The notes under the pieces were generated by a model. The model searched no databases. It was not told where the DNA came from and saw nothing but the letters and a program-made list of their open reading frames with translations. From the NCBI GenBank assembly GCA_021153285.1, contig JAGKTT010000032.1:1-53456 (forward strand): a stretch of 53,456 bases of DNA, written 5' to 3'. Every line of letters starts with the position of its first letter. The stretch's first letter is position 1. Positions 44,347 to 53,211 of this stretch are shown piece after piece. The translations under genes were made by a program, and so were the position numbers. The DNA comes from Bacteroidia bacterium (GTDB taxonomy: Bacteria; Bacteroidota; Bacteroidia; Bacteroidales; UBA932).

Positions 44347-45837
44347 TTAAAATCCGCGTGTCGGGAACTGACGTACGAATTCCATCAGCTCTTTATCGTG
44401 GTTGTATCTGACTTCGCATCGGTTGTCAAAGATCATCATTGCGCCTTCCTCCTGGTTGTATGCCGGCCAATGAGGAAGTCCCCCGGCATTAGGATCTCCT
44501 GTACGGGCGAAATTGATCCACGCTTGGCTCATCTTGTCTGCAAGCTCGACAGCTTCCTTGCCTCCTCCTGTCATAGAAGCGTGGAGGTCAGCGTTGTTGA
44601 AGACGAAAGGTATCTCCATGCAGTGTGTGCTGCGGAGAATGCCGTCCATTACAGGAGACTCCCATGTAAACATATACATGTAGACCGGGGCGCCCTGCTG
44701 GGCTACCTTTACGTTCGCCTGGGCGATTGTGCCCGGTCTGAAGGTTATGTCTGTGTCAAAGAGGTCCTTTGGCTGGTAATCAGGATATGTCTTCTCGAAA
44801 ATCGCAGCGAACTCATCGGTTCTGTCTCCGAACTTGGTGGCTCTAAGGTATTCCATGGCCGCTTCCTTTGTTGCGGTGCGCAGCTGTGGGACATATGTGC
44901 TCATCGAGAATTCGTGGATGGTTGTTCCGAGCATGACCGGAATGTCTTTGGACTGTTCTGGTGCCTGTGGCTCGAACGGCTGTGCTGGGAGGTAGTTGCC
45001 GTCAACTGTAGGTGCCCATCCGAAGATGAATGATGCAAATCCGTTTGCTTCAGCCTCCGGACGTACCTTTGCAATAGCCTTTGTGCCGGCAGCGAGGAGT
45101 TGCTCATATGGCGCAGTCAAGACAGCGTCGATGCCTCCAAGCTCGGCAACCACTGCTTCTCCTATCTTTGACGACCACTGCTTCTCCATAGTCCTGAGCA
45201 TTGAGCCGCTTTGGATGATTGCCTTGTGGAAAAGTCCTGCGGCAGACGGGGTAGCCAGAAGGGTCGATACTTTTCCGCCGCCTCCTGACTGACCGAAGAT
45301 GGTTACGTTTGAGGCGTCGCCTCCGAATGCCGCTGCATTATCGCGTACCCATTCGAGAGCCGCTACCAGGTCGAGAAGACCGGCATTGCTGGAAGCTGCA
45401 TATTCTTTTCCGAATGAAGACAGGTCGAGGAATCCCAGGACGTTGAGTCTGTGGTTGACGGTCACGACTACAACATCGCCTTTTCGTGCAAGGCTCGCTC
45501 CGTCATATGATGGCAGCTCCTGGCCTGAACCTGTGGCATATCCTCCTCCGTGGAGCCATACCATGACCGGGCGTTTCTTGCCGTCGTTGATGCCAGGAGT
45601 CCATACGTTAGCTCTGAGGCAGTCTTCGCCAGGGAAGCCGTCGTTCCAAGCAAATGAAAATCCAAGTTCGTCGCTTGCCCATCCTTTTCTTACCTCCTGA
45701 GGTGCTGTAGGACCGTAGGCTCTGCTGCTTCTTACCCCTTCCCAGCTGTCGGCCGGTTGAGGAGCCATGAATCTTTCGGCTTTTGCGTATGGGATGCCCT
45801 TGTAGGTGTAGATACCTTGTTCGATGTAACCTGCCAC
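44347..45837 (-). CDS. Type-B carboxylesterase, signal peptide apparently lost
   Basis: The 496-residue protein is a carboxylesterase-family alpha/beta hydrolase. It has GIYTYKGIPYA, EDCLRANVWTP, the oxyanion motif WLHGGGYATGSG, the Ser nucleophile in FGQSGGGGKV (about 185) and a His region in STHCMEIPFVF. The only start in frame is a GTG at 45837, and coding-like sequence (SEETTVVQTATGK) continues upstream of it to a stop at about 45913 without an ATG. An out-of-frame ATG at 45922 begins MIIKRNL, like a signal-peptide start, and meets a stop after seven codons. The gene may be 5'-damaged, or the product may be cytoplasmic. It heads the operon and is divergent from the regulator. Confidence 0.8.
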   Translation of the reverse strand: MAGYIEQGIYTYKGIPYAKAERFMAPQPADSWEGVRSSRAYGPTAPQEVRKGWASDELGFSFAWNDGFPGEDCLRANVWTPGINDGKKRPVMVWLHGGGYATGSGQELPSYDGASLARKGDVVVVTVNHRLNVLGFLDLSSFGKEYAASSNAGLLDLVAALEWVRDNAAAFGGDASNVTIFGQSGGGGKVSTLLATPSAAGLFHKAIIQSGSMLRTMEKQWSSKIGEAVVAELGGIDAVLTAPYEQLLAAGTKAIAKVRPEAEANGFASFIFGWAPTVDGNYLPAQPFEPQAPEQSKDIPVMLGTTIHEFSMSTYVPQLRTATKEAAMEYLRATKFGDRTDEFAAIFEKTYPDYQPKDLFDTDITFRPGTIAQANVKVAQQGAPVYMYMFTWESPVMDGILRSTHCMEIPFVFNNADLHASMTGGGKEAVELADKMSQAWINFARTGDPNAGGLPHWPAYNQEEGAMMIFDNRCEVRYNHDKELMEFVRQFPTRGF

Positions 45838-46056
45838 TTTTCCGGTCGCAGTCTGGACTACTGTTGTCTCTTCCGAGGTCAGAAGTTCTGAGGCTATTTT
45901 ACAAATTTCGCTTTATTATCATTTCGGGGTTTTTCAATGCGTATTTTTGGTTTTCTGCCTCGTTCAATATGTTTGGAGGGGTTTTTCTATTTGTTTAAAT
46001 GTTTTTCCGTATGTTCAAATGCCGTGTCAGGGAGTGCTGGTTCATGGATTTTTGGT

Positions 46057-46064
46057 TAATTTTG
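46057..46064 (+). promoter_or_regulatory. -7 element of the hybrid regulator gene
   Basis: TAATTTTG matches TAnnTTTG. It predicts transcription from about 46071, which supports the ATG at 46084 as the start rather than 46072. No -33 TTG is seen. The 45838-46056 interval between the divergent genes otherwise contains AT-rich sequence with no gene. Confidence 0.45.
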
Positions 46065-46083
46065 ATTTTCAATGGAAGACTTT

Positions 46084-49000
46084 ATGAAAAGACTGTTTTA
46101 TATTATCTGCATTGTCGCTTTGGCAGGATGCGTCAGGAGGGCTGCCGATGACGAGTATTCTGATTGGGAATCGCTACAGATTGCCAATGACCTTTCCAAC
46201 CAGAAGGTATCTTCTTTTGCTGAGGATATTAACGGCCATATCTGGATAGGCACATTCCGAGGGCTCAACAGGCATAATGTGCACGAATACCACCAGTATT
46301 TCTGTACCGATGAGGAATGTTCGCTTCCTGACAATCAGGTGCAGTGTATGCTGAGAGACTCCAAGGGCAGACTTTGGATTTCTACGGTCAACGGTATGGC
46401 ACTTTATACAGAGCAGGATAATTTCAAGCGTATCCCGATGGAGACTGCAAGCCGTAATTCTGTTCAGATTCTGGAGGATAAGACCGGTCGTATTTATATC
46501 AATACTTCAGTCTCCTTGTGTCGATATGATGAAGATAGAGAGGCATTCGTAGATCTTCTGTCTCTTATCAATAACGGATTTTCTATAGCCAGTCATTGTT
46601 TCATTACTCCTTCAAATGATCTTCTCCTGGCATCTTCAATGTCCATCAAGATGTTTGATGTCGAGACGATGCAGTTGAAGGATTCTGTTGCAGTCCAGAA
46701 TTATCCCGGTTATTATGCAATGATGAAGGATGGAAGGCTATGGATGAGTTCATATGCTGGTCTCGCGATATACAATACCAATACTTTTGCATTCGAAGAG
46801 GTACCAGAGATTATCAGAAATCATCCGGAACTGTATAAATCCTCTGTTTCTTACATATGCCAGTATGGTGAGACATCCATTATATTCAATACTGAAAAGA
46901 ATGGTCTGTTTCTATATAATAAGGCAGAGGGTACATTCCGGCATCAGTCCGAGAACGGATTTCCGTTTGCTGTTCCAGATGTGAAGATAAACTGTATGTT
47001 CGAGGATTCCAGAAACAACCTCTGGATAGGCTCATATGATCAAGGTTATTATGTTATATATGACTATCAAGGCCGTTTCAATAATGACAGCTGGCTCAAG
47101 TCCAGCATCGGACAGAAATCAGTAGTTTCCGTTGATTGCGACAGCAAGGACAATATATGGATCTCCACTCTGAAGGATGGACTGTATCTTTACAATGCGG
47201 ACTCTGAACTTTTCAGAAGGATAAACCTGAAAAAATTGTTCAATTTTGAAGGAGGAGACAAACTGGATATCAGCTACGTGTTTGTCGATAAAGATGATAA
47301 GGTCTGGCTCACTGGCGGCGGAGGAGTCTGCCGTTGCAATTTCGACGGTCATAAACTGTCAGTTGAGAAGTCCTGGCCTATATTCATACCGTTGGCAATG
47401 TCTCAGGACAGTGAGGGGCGCGTCTGGATAGGCGCAATGGGAGAACATATATATTATGTCTCTCCTGAGGATGATCAGATTCACAGTTTCAAGAATGTCT
47501 CTGCATTCTTTACGTTCACCCCATACTGTCTTCCTTTGAATGACGGAAATATATTGTCAGCATCGTTCCAGACTGGTCTTACTGAGATCGACGCTAGTGA
47601 AAAATACGCCAGACAGATTACTATAGATGAGAATATGTGGCAGAATGCTATCAGGAGATCAGTATTTGTGCCATCGTGTATGTATCAGGATAAGGACGGG
47701 ACGGTCTGGGTAGGTACAGTGGCAAACGGACTCTTGAAATATGATGTATCCGACGGGTCACTGAATACTGTGCCAGGGGCTCCTTGTCTTGATATTGCTG
47801 CGATCGAAGAAGATCTTCAGGGCAATCTATGGGTGAGCACCCAGTACGGACTTGGAAAATATGACCGCGCTTCCGAGAAGTTCGTAAACTGGTATGCAGG
47901 TGACGGTATCGGAGGTAACCAGTTTTATGACAGGGCGTCCTGCAGGCTTTCTGACGGTACATTGGTATTCGGAGGAACTCACGGACTTACAGTATTCAAT
48001 CCACTGGATGTCACAATGCATCGAGATGTATCTGTGTATTTTGAAGATCTTAAGGTCCATAACAGGCTGATGCGTCCTGGTGTGGATGAGTGCATCGACA
48101 AGGCACTTCCATACAAGCCTGAAATCCGTCTGACTTACGCACAGAATAGTTTCAGTATTTCATTTGCGGCTCTGGAATATGGTGAGTATGAGAGGGTTGA
48201 CTATATGTATATGCTGGATGGTTTTGACAATCATTGGATTGATGCCCATAATAACCGAGAGGCATACTATTCAAATGTCCCGGCTGGGAAATATGATTTC
48301 AAGGTGAGGGTCACAAACAGTGATCAGACGGTAGTGGTGGCGGAGAATGCCATCAAGGTCAGCGTTGCCGCTCCGATGTGGCTTTCGTGGTGGGCTGTAC
48401 TTTTGTATCTCATATGTCTTTTCTGGATAGGATATTTTATCATAAAGCTCCGCAAGCAGATTCAAGCCGAGAAAATTGCCAAGCAACAGGCTCAGCAGGA
48501 AAAGGAGCAGGAAAAGAAGGTAAATGATATGAATATGAGCTTCTTTGCCAATATATCTCACGAGTTCCGCACTCCTCTGACAATGATATCAGGCCCTGTG
48601 GCTCAGCTACAGGATTCATCTGAAATGACGGAAGAGAACAAAAGACTGCTGAATGTCGTGCAGCGCAACATCAGACGAATGCTTCGACTTGTGAATCAGC
48701 TGCTTGACTTTAATAAAATGGAGAATGATCTGCTCAAGCTTCAGGTAAAGCCGATTGACCTTATCACTCAGCTTCGTAACCTTACAGATATCTTTCAGGT
48801 AGCAGCGGCTGAAAAAGACGTTACATTCAGGACATACGGTCTTGAGGATTCGTTGACTGTATGGGCTGATGAAGATAAACTGGACAAGATCTGCTTCAAC
48901 CTTCTTTCGAATGCAATGAAATTTACCCAGGCTGGAGGCAAGGTGGAGTTTGGAATAGACATAATCTCCCGTGAAGAGGCATTGCGCTTTGTTGCATTGG

Positions 49001-50124
49001 AAGAGAAGGATGTCGATAACCGATATATGAAGATCGTTGTCAAGGATAGTGGATCGGGAATTCCTGAAAGTCAGCTTGAAAAGATATTCGATAGATATTA
49101 TCAGCTTGAAAATCAGACCCGAGGATTCTATAATTGGGGTACGGGAATCGGACTTTATTTTGCTAAGTCTCTTGCTCAGATGCATCACGGGTATCTTAAG
49201 GCAGGCAATCGCGAGGACGGTCCTGGAGCCGCATTCACATTGATCCTTCCTATATCTGAATCTTCATATGCTGAGACTGAAAAGGTCAATATCAGTGACG
49301 CGGATGCAAGCACCCCTTATAAGATCAGCAGCGTGAAATATTCTGCGGGACCGGTCAATGTCAGCGACGAAGACAGGAAGAAGGTACTTATCGTGGATGA
49401 TGATGCAGATGTAATCCATTATATGAAGGAATTGTTGTCCCCTTATTATGATGTAACCAGCCGCTTCAATGCCGATTCTGCATACACTCTGATGAAGGAG
49501 GAAGCTGTGGATGTGCTTATATCCGATGTGGTTATGCCTGGCAAGAACGGATATGAACTCTGTCGTCAGATCAAGGAAAATATTCAGATATCGCACATTC
49601 CTGTGATTCTTCTGACAGCCAAAGCAACAGTTGAAGATCAGGTAGAAGGATTGGGCTGCGGTGCCGATGCATATGTTACCAAACCATTCGAGCCACAATA
49701 TCTTCTCGCCTTGATCGGTTCACAGCTCAAGAATAGGGAAAAGCTTCGCGCTATGCTCGGCCAATCGACAGATATGGCGCACGTTGAAGAGAATGTCCTT
49801 TCACCACAGGATAATGCATTTATGGCTGAGCTTTATCAGCTTATGGAAAAAGAACTGTCGAATTCAGAACTCGATGTGGCTCGTATGACCGAGATGCTGC
49901 ATATTTCCCGCACTAAGTTCTATTACAAGGTGAAGGGATTGACAGGAGAGAATCCGAGCGTATTCTTCAAGAGATATAAGCTTAACAGAGCCGCTCAGCT
50001 TCTGGGCGAGCGCAAGTACAATGTTTCTGAAATCGCTGATCTGACAGGTTTTAGTACATTGTCACATTTCTCGACAAGCTTCAAGAAACAGTTCGGAGTC
50101 TCACCGAGTGAGTATATCAAATAG
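46084..50124 (+). CDS. Hybrid two-component system sensor/AraC regulator of the locus
   Basis: The protein of about 1346 residues is an inner-membrane sensor and transcription factor in one chain. It has an N-terminal lipoprotein-like signal (VALAGC). A periplasmic beta-propeller of Reg_prop repeats (HIWIGTFRGL, LWISTVNGM, LWIGSYDQGY, VWVGTVANGL) and a Y_Y_Y domain (about 670-760) follow, then one membrane segment (about 767-790). The HisKA domain has its His in FFANISHEFRTPL (about 826), the HATPase has LSNAMKFT and DSGSGIP, the receiver domain has its Asp in LISDVVMPG (about 1147), and the C-terminus is an AraC-type helix-turn-helix domain (about 1250-1346). Such proteins sense an oligosaccharide and switch on the neighbouring SusC/D genes. 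An ATG at 46072 would add four residues. Its end overlaps the next gene by 24 bases. Confidence 0.95.
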   Translation: MKRLFYIICIVALAGCVRRAADDEYSDWESLQIANDLSNQKVSSFAEDINGHIWIGTFRGLNRHNVHEYHQYFCTDEECSLPDNQVQCMLRDSKGRLWISTVNGMALYTEQDNFKRIPMETASRNSVQILEDKTGRIYINTSVSLCRYDEDREAFVDLLSLINNGFSIASHCFITPSNDLLLASSMSIKMFDVETMQLKDSVAVQNYPGYYAMMKDGRLWMSSYAGLAIYNTNTFAFEEVPEIIRNHPELYKSSVSYICQYGETSIIFNTEKNGLFLYNKAEGTFRHQSENGFPFAVPDVKINCMFEDSRNNLWIGSYDQGYYVIYDYQGRFNNDSWLKSSIGQKSVVSVDCDSKDNIWISTLKDGLYLYNADSELFRRINLKKLFNFEGGDKLDISYVFVDKDDKVWLTGGGGVCRCNFDGHKLSVEKSWPIFIPLAMSQDSEGRVWIGAMGEHIYYVSPEDDQIHSFKNVSAFFTFTPYCLPLNDGNILSASFQTGLTEIDASEKYARQITIDENMWQNAIRRSVFVPSCMYQDKDGTVWVGTVANGLLKYDVSDGSLNTVPGAPCLDIAAIEEDLQGNLWVSTQYGLGKYDRASEKFVNWYAGDGIGGNQFYDRASCRLSDGTLVFGGTHGLTVFNPLDVTMHRDVSVYFEDLKVHNRLMRPGVDECIDKALPYKPEIRLTYAQNSFSISFAALEYGEYERVDYMYMLDGFDNHWIDAHNNREAYYSNVPAGKYDFKVRVTNSDQTVVVAENAIKVSVAAPMWLSWWAVLLYLICLFWIGYFIIKLRKQIQAEKIAKQQAQQEKEQEKKVNDMNMSFFANISHEFRTPLTMISGPVAQLQDSSEMTEENKRLLNVVQRNIRRMLRLVNQLLDFNKMENDLLKLQVKPIDLITQLRNLTDIFQVAAAEKDVTFRTYGLEDSLTVWADEDKLDKICFNLLSNAMKFTQAGGKVEFGIDIISREEALRFVALEEKDVDNRYMKIVVKDSGSGIPESQLEKIFDRYYQLENQTRGFYNWGTGIGLYFAKSLAQMHHGYLKAGNREDGPGAAFTLILPISESSYAETEKVNISDADASTPYKISSVKYSAGPVNVSDEDRKKVLIVDDDADVIHYMKELLSPYYDVTSRFNADSAYTLMKEEAVDVLISDVVMPGKNGYELCRQIKENIQISHIPVILLTAKATVEDQVEGLGCGADAYVTKPFEPQYLLALIGSQLKNREKLRAMLGQSTDMAHVEENVLSPQDNAFMAELYQLMEKELSNSELDVARMTEMLHISRTKFYYKVKGLTGENPSVFFKRYKLNRAAQLLGERKYNVSEIADLTGFSTLSHFSTSFKKQFGVSPSEYIK

Positions 50125-51276
50125 CTGGTTCATGGCCTTTTCCAAGGTGGACCGCGATGTCCCGACATTGAGTCTCATAAAGCCGTTTCCTCCCGGGCTG
50201 AACATATCCCCGTCGTTCAGGGCCAGGCCGGCCTTGTTCACGAAAAGGTCGATCAGTTCGTCATAAGAAAGGCCCAGTCCACGGCAGTCCAGCCATACAA
50301 GGAAGGATGCCTGCGGGCGGATCGGCCTGATCTGAGGGATATGCTGCGCGCAGAAGTCCTCGATGAATTCAATATTGCCTTCCACATAGCTGAGCATCTG
50401 CTTTCTCCAGTCTTCGCCGTGTCTGAATGCCGCCATCGTGGCAATTGGTGCAAAGAGGTGCGGAGCGCTCATTTCGCTGGCTTCCAGCCAATTGAAGAAT
50501 CTTTCTCGAAGTTCTTGATTCGGAACAATAGCGTACGAACTTACAATTCCGGCGATATTGAAGGTCTTCGAAGGCGCGCCGAATGTGATGCTGCATCCGG
50601 CCGCTTCTTCGGAAACACTGGCAAAAGGAATGTGCTTGTTCCCGAACAAAGCCATATCGCAATGTATTTCGTCTGAAATGACAATGATTCCGCGGCTATG
50701 GCAGAATTCGGCCAATTTCTTCAGGGTTTCCCTTGGCCAGACGATTCCTGCAGGATTGTGAGGATTGGAAAGTATAAGCATCCGGCATTTTTCATCGCAG
50801 ACGGCCGCCAGATTTTCGAAATCCATTTCATATGAACCGTCAGGCAAGACTTTCAATGGATTGAAAACCACTTCTCTGCCGTTCTTCTGAGGTATCAGAC
50901 GGAAAGGATGGTAGACAGGCGGCTGGATGATTACTTTCTCATCCTTTTCCAGTAGTGCATTGATTGCCATACCTATTCCCTTGACGATTCCCGGGATGAA
51001 TGTCATCCATTCGCATCGGGTTTCCCAGCCGTGACGGTCAGCTATCCATTCCCTTATGGTCTGCCAGTAATCTTCAGGAATTACCGTATATCCGAAAATA
51101 GGATGTTCCAGCCTTTCCTTCAATGCTTTGACAATGAAATCAGGAGTTTCGAAGTCCATATCCGCTACCCAAAGCGGAATCAGATCATCCTTACCGTAGA
51201 CTTTACCTAAGGCATCAGTCTTCACAGCCCCGCTTCCCCTGCGGTCAATCACTTTGTCGAAATCGTATCTTTCCAT
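50101..51276 (-). CDS. MalY/PatB-type PLP-dependent C-S lyase
   Basis: The 391-residue cytoplasmic enzyme is a fold-type I aminotransferase-like protein of the MalY/PatB group, which cleave cystathionine or cysteine to pyruvate, ammonia and a thiol. Visible features are the family start (DFDKVIDRRGSGAVKTD), the LWVADMDF motif, NPHNPAG, ISDEIHCDMAL and the PLP Lys in GAPSKTFNIAG (about 237). The ATG at 51276 is chosen because a TTG at 51303 lies inside the promoter element. Its last eight codons overlap the regulator gene on the other strand. Confidence 0.92.
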   Translation of the reverse strand: MERYDFDKVIDRRGSGAVKTDALGKVYGKDDLIPLWVADMDFETPDFIVKALKERLEHPIFGYTVIPEDYWQTIREWIADRHGWETRCEWMTFIPGIVKGIGMAINALLEKDEKVIIQPPVYHPFRLIPQKNGREVVFNPLKVLPDGSYEMDFENLAAVCDEKCRMLILSNPHNPAGIVWPRETLKKLAEFCHSRGIIVISDEIHCDMALFGNKHIPFASVSEEAAGCSITFGAPSKTFNIAGIVSSYAIVPNQELRERFFNWLEASEMSAPHLFAPIATMAAFRHGEDWRKQMLSYVEGNIEFIEDFCAQHIPQIRPIRPQASFLVWLDCRGLGLSYDELIDLFVNKAGLALNDGDMFSPGGNGFMRLNVGTSRSTLEKAMNQLFDILTR

Positions 51277-51300
51277 ATATTGTTTCAGTATTATTGTTTG

Positions 51301-51308
51301 CAAATCTA
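51301..51308 (-). promoter_or_regulatory. -7 element of the C-S lyase gene
   Basis: TAGATTTG on the minus strand matches TAnnTTTG, 24 bases before the ATG at 51276. Confidence 0.45.
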
Positions 51309-51317
51309 ATCATTTTC

Positions 51318-51375
51318 TGTCATTCTGAGCCTCCTCTATTGTCATTCTGAGGAGTGAAGCGACGTGAGAATCTCC
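51318..51375 (+). repeat. Dispersed repeat type I, one partial and one full copy
   Basis: TGTCATTCTGAG occurs at 51318-51329 and again at 51340-51351. Only the second continues through GAGTGAAGCGACGTGAGAATCT. The pair occupies most of the gap between the C-S lyase and the SGNH gene and lies between their promoter elements. Confidence 0.75.
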
Positions 51376-51385
51376 CAATCTTTAT

Positions 51386-51393
51386 TACCTTTG
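51386..51393 (+). promoter_or_regulatory. -7 element of the SGNH esterase gene
   Basis: TACCTTTG matches TAnnTTTG and lies 18 bases before the ATG at 51412, right after the dispersed repeat. Confidence 0.45.
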
Positions 51394-51411
51394 CCACTAA
51401 ATTCGAAGTCT

Positions 51412-52503
51412 ATGAAAAAGATAATTCTCACTCTCGCTGTAATTGCCTTGTCAGCAATTGTATCCGCACAGGAAACCCGTTATTACAATGCAGCCGGACT
51501 CAATGTCATCGGAAAGGCCATCCCGACATCCAAGGATTTCACGCGAATAGACACATCTGCATATAAGTTCAATGATAAAGTTATAGAAGAGTACGCCTGT
51601 CACTCGACCGGCCTTGCTGTCCTTTTCGCTACTGACAGTCCTTTCATCAAGGCCAGGTGGGTCACTTCCGAGAAGAACGCTGCTGAAAATATGACCGCAA
51701 TTGCCCAGAAGGGACTTGACCTTTATATCAGGAAGGATGGTGAATGGGTGTTCGCCGGTGTCGGAAGACCGGAAATGGATAAGGGACCGGCATATGCGAC
51801 TCACGAAGGTACGATTGTCAAGTCAATGGCCGAAGGCCGGAAGGAGTGCCTGCTGTATCTTCCTTTGTATGACAGGCTTGATTCGCTTTATATCGGTGTA
51901 GCGGAGGATTCATATATCGAACCTATAGACAATCCTTTCAAGTATCGTATTGTGATAAAAGGATCGAGTGTCACCCACGGTCTGGCGGCATCCCGTCCCG
52001 GAATGAGCTATTCAGCCCGTTTCGGCCGCGACAACGGCTTCCATTGTTTCAATCTCGGCTTCAGCGGAAAGTCCAAGCTTCAGGAGGAATATGCTCGTTA
52101 TCTTGCTGATATTGAGGATGTCGATGCATTTATCTTTGATGCCTTTTCAAATCCGTCTGCAGACGTGGTCCACGAAAACTTCGACCGTTTCGTCGACATA
52201 ATCCGTCAGGCCCACCCGGAAACTCCGCTTATCTTTATGCAGACCGAGCGACGTGAAAGCCGTAATTTCGACACCTGGCGTGAAGATTTCGAGGCAAAGA
52301 AACAGGCAGCTGCCGAAGAAGAGATCCGTGAAAGAATGAAGTCAGACAAGCATCTGTATTTTATCCCATCAGATGACTTTCTCGGCCACGACCATATAGC
52401 CACTTCCGACGGATCGCATCCAACAGACCTTGGATTTACCTATATGCTCGAAAGCATTCAACCGAAAATCCTGAAAATTTTGCGCAAGTACGGAATCAGG
52501 TAA
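51412..52503 (+). CDS. Secreted SGNH/GDSL-type esterase with GxDLY N-terminal domain
   Basis: The 363-residue protein has a signal peptide (1-19, VSAQ). An N-terminal beta domain contains the GLDLYIRKDGEW motif (about 100-111) that marks the GxDLY family. A C-terminal SGNH hydrolase domain follows, with the Ser in IKGSSVTHG (about 185), an FNLGFSG block and the Asp/His pair in SDGSHPTDLG (about 333). Such proteins are acyl or acetyl esterases on carbohydrates. The ATG at 51412 gives the signal peptide; an upstream GTG lies inside the dispersed repeat. A strong hairpin follows the stop. It probably adds to the de-esterifying set of the locus, though it lies outside it. Confidence 0.9.
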   Translation: MKKIILTLAVIALSAIVSAQETRYYNAAGLNVIGKAIPTSKDFTRIDTSAYKFNDKVIEEYACHSTGLAVLFATDSPFIKARWVTSEKNAAENMTAIAQKGLDLYIRKDGEWVFAGVGRPEMDKGPAYATHEGTIVKSMAEGRKECLLYLPLYDRLDSLYIGVAEDSYIEPIDNPFKYRIVIKGSSVTHGLAASRPGMSYSARFGRDNGFHCFNLGFSGKSKLQEEYARYLADIEDVDAFIFDAFSNPSADVVHENFDRFVDIIRQAHPETPLIFMQTERRESRNFDTWREDFEAKKQAAAEEEIRERMKSDKHLYFIPSDDFLGHDHIATSDGSHPTDLGFTYMLESIQPKILKILRKYGIR

Positions 52504-52514
52504 AATCAAATGAT

Positions 52515-52546
52515 GGCGGCCTTCCGATTCACATCGGAAGGCCGCC
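52515..52546 (+). terminator. Strong GC-rich hairpin after the SGNH gene
   Basis: A perfect 14-bp stem (52515-52528 with 52533-52546) with a 4-base loop lies 12 bases after the stop codon. The tail GCAATTCT has no T run, so it may be a terminator without a U tract or a 3'-end stabiliser. Confidence 0.65.
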
Positions 52547-52610
52547 GCAATTCTAACCTAAATCATAGAATTACAGAAAGGTTAAAAGTGCAGGTATTAT
52601 CATATAAAAC

Positions 52611-52641
52611 TTGTACAATTTAAAAATTGTATATACCTTTG
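52611..52641 (+). promoter_or_regulatory. Promoter with palindromic operator of the toxin-antitoxin pair
   Basis: TTG (52611-52613), 20 bases, then TACCTTTG (52634-52641) form a full Bacteroidetes promoter. Between them lies a perfect palindrome, TACAATTT-AA-AAATTGTA (52614-52631), placed where a bound repressor would block the polymerase. Confidence 0.75.
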
Positions 52642-52659
52642 TTGAAAATGCTGGAGGTT

Positions 52660-53211
52660 ATGAATTTTGAAGATATAACGGGGAATGGACGTTTATGGGC
52701 TGTGCGGTATGAAGGAGATCCGGATAATGTACTAGCCATAACATTTGAAAAGTGGAATGATCAAGGCTGGCTAAAGGATTTCTTTGTGGCGAATTCTTGT
52801 GACCTGTCAAGTTATTTCAAGATAACGAATTTGAATCAGGCAATATATGATACGATTTCAGATGCTCAGGAGCTGGAATGTGTTATATTGGACTCTATAT
52901 CATCGGATAAATTAGATTCGTTATTCAAACCGCTAGAGAATTTGAGAGCATCTGAAGTGTTGCTTGGTAAAGAGAAAGCTAAAGGGGCAAGGAATTTCAG
53001 GCACGATTCGTGGCTAAGGTTATATGCAATAAGGTTTCAACGTAATTCATATTTGGTAACTGGCGGAGCAATTAAGCTGACACGTACAATGCAGGAGCGT
53101 GAACACACCCTTGAAGAATTGCGCAAATTGGAGAATGTAAGGAATTTTCTTCTGTCCGAAGGGGCATGCGATATGGATGGATTTTACGATTTAATTCAAA
53201 ATAAGAGATGA
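52660..53211 (+). CDS. Predicted type II toxin-like protein
   Basis: The 183-residue protein starts MNFEDITGNGRLWAVRYEGD and contains a block (about 120-160) of the kind seen in RelE/HigB-like toxins: HDSWLRLYAIRF, YLVTGGAIKLT, MQEREHT. I know similar unnamed Bacteroidota proteins that are always followed by an XRE-type regulator. It is longer than a classic RelE toxin, with an extra N-terminal half. The ATG at 52660 fits the family start and the promoter; ATG 52648 and TTG 52627 are too close to the -7 element. Its stop overlaps the next start by four bases (ATGA). The lower GC content hints at transfer. Toxicity is inferred, not shown. Confidence 0.7.
   Translation: MNFEDITGNGRLWAVRYEGDPDNVLAITFEKWNDQGWLKDFFVANSCDLSSYFKITNLNQAIYDTISDAQELECVILDSISSDKLDSLFKPLENLRASEVLLGKEKAKGARNFRHDSWLRLYAIRFQRNSYLVTGGAIKLTRTMQEREHTLEELRKLENVRNFLLSEGACDMDGFYDLIQNKR

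Noticed and set aside
44343..44356. CGGATTAAAATCCG as a terminator between the carboxylesterase and susC genes
   Set aside because: The stem is only five to six base pairs, without a T run, and susC has no promoter of its own nearby.
51277..51303. TTG start for the C-S lyase
   Set aside because: The TTG is inside the TAnnTTTG element on the same strand; ATG 51276 matches the family start.
52653..52657. GGAGG as a Shine-Dalgarno site for the toxin-like gene
   Set aside because: Only two bases separate it from the ATG, too close for normal use, and Bacteroidota rarely depend on such sites.
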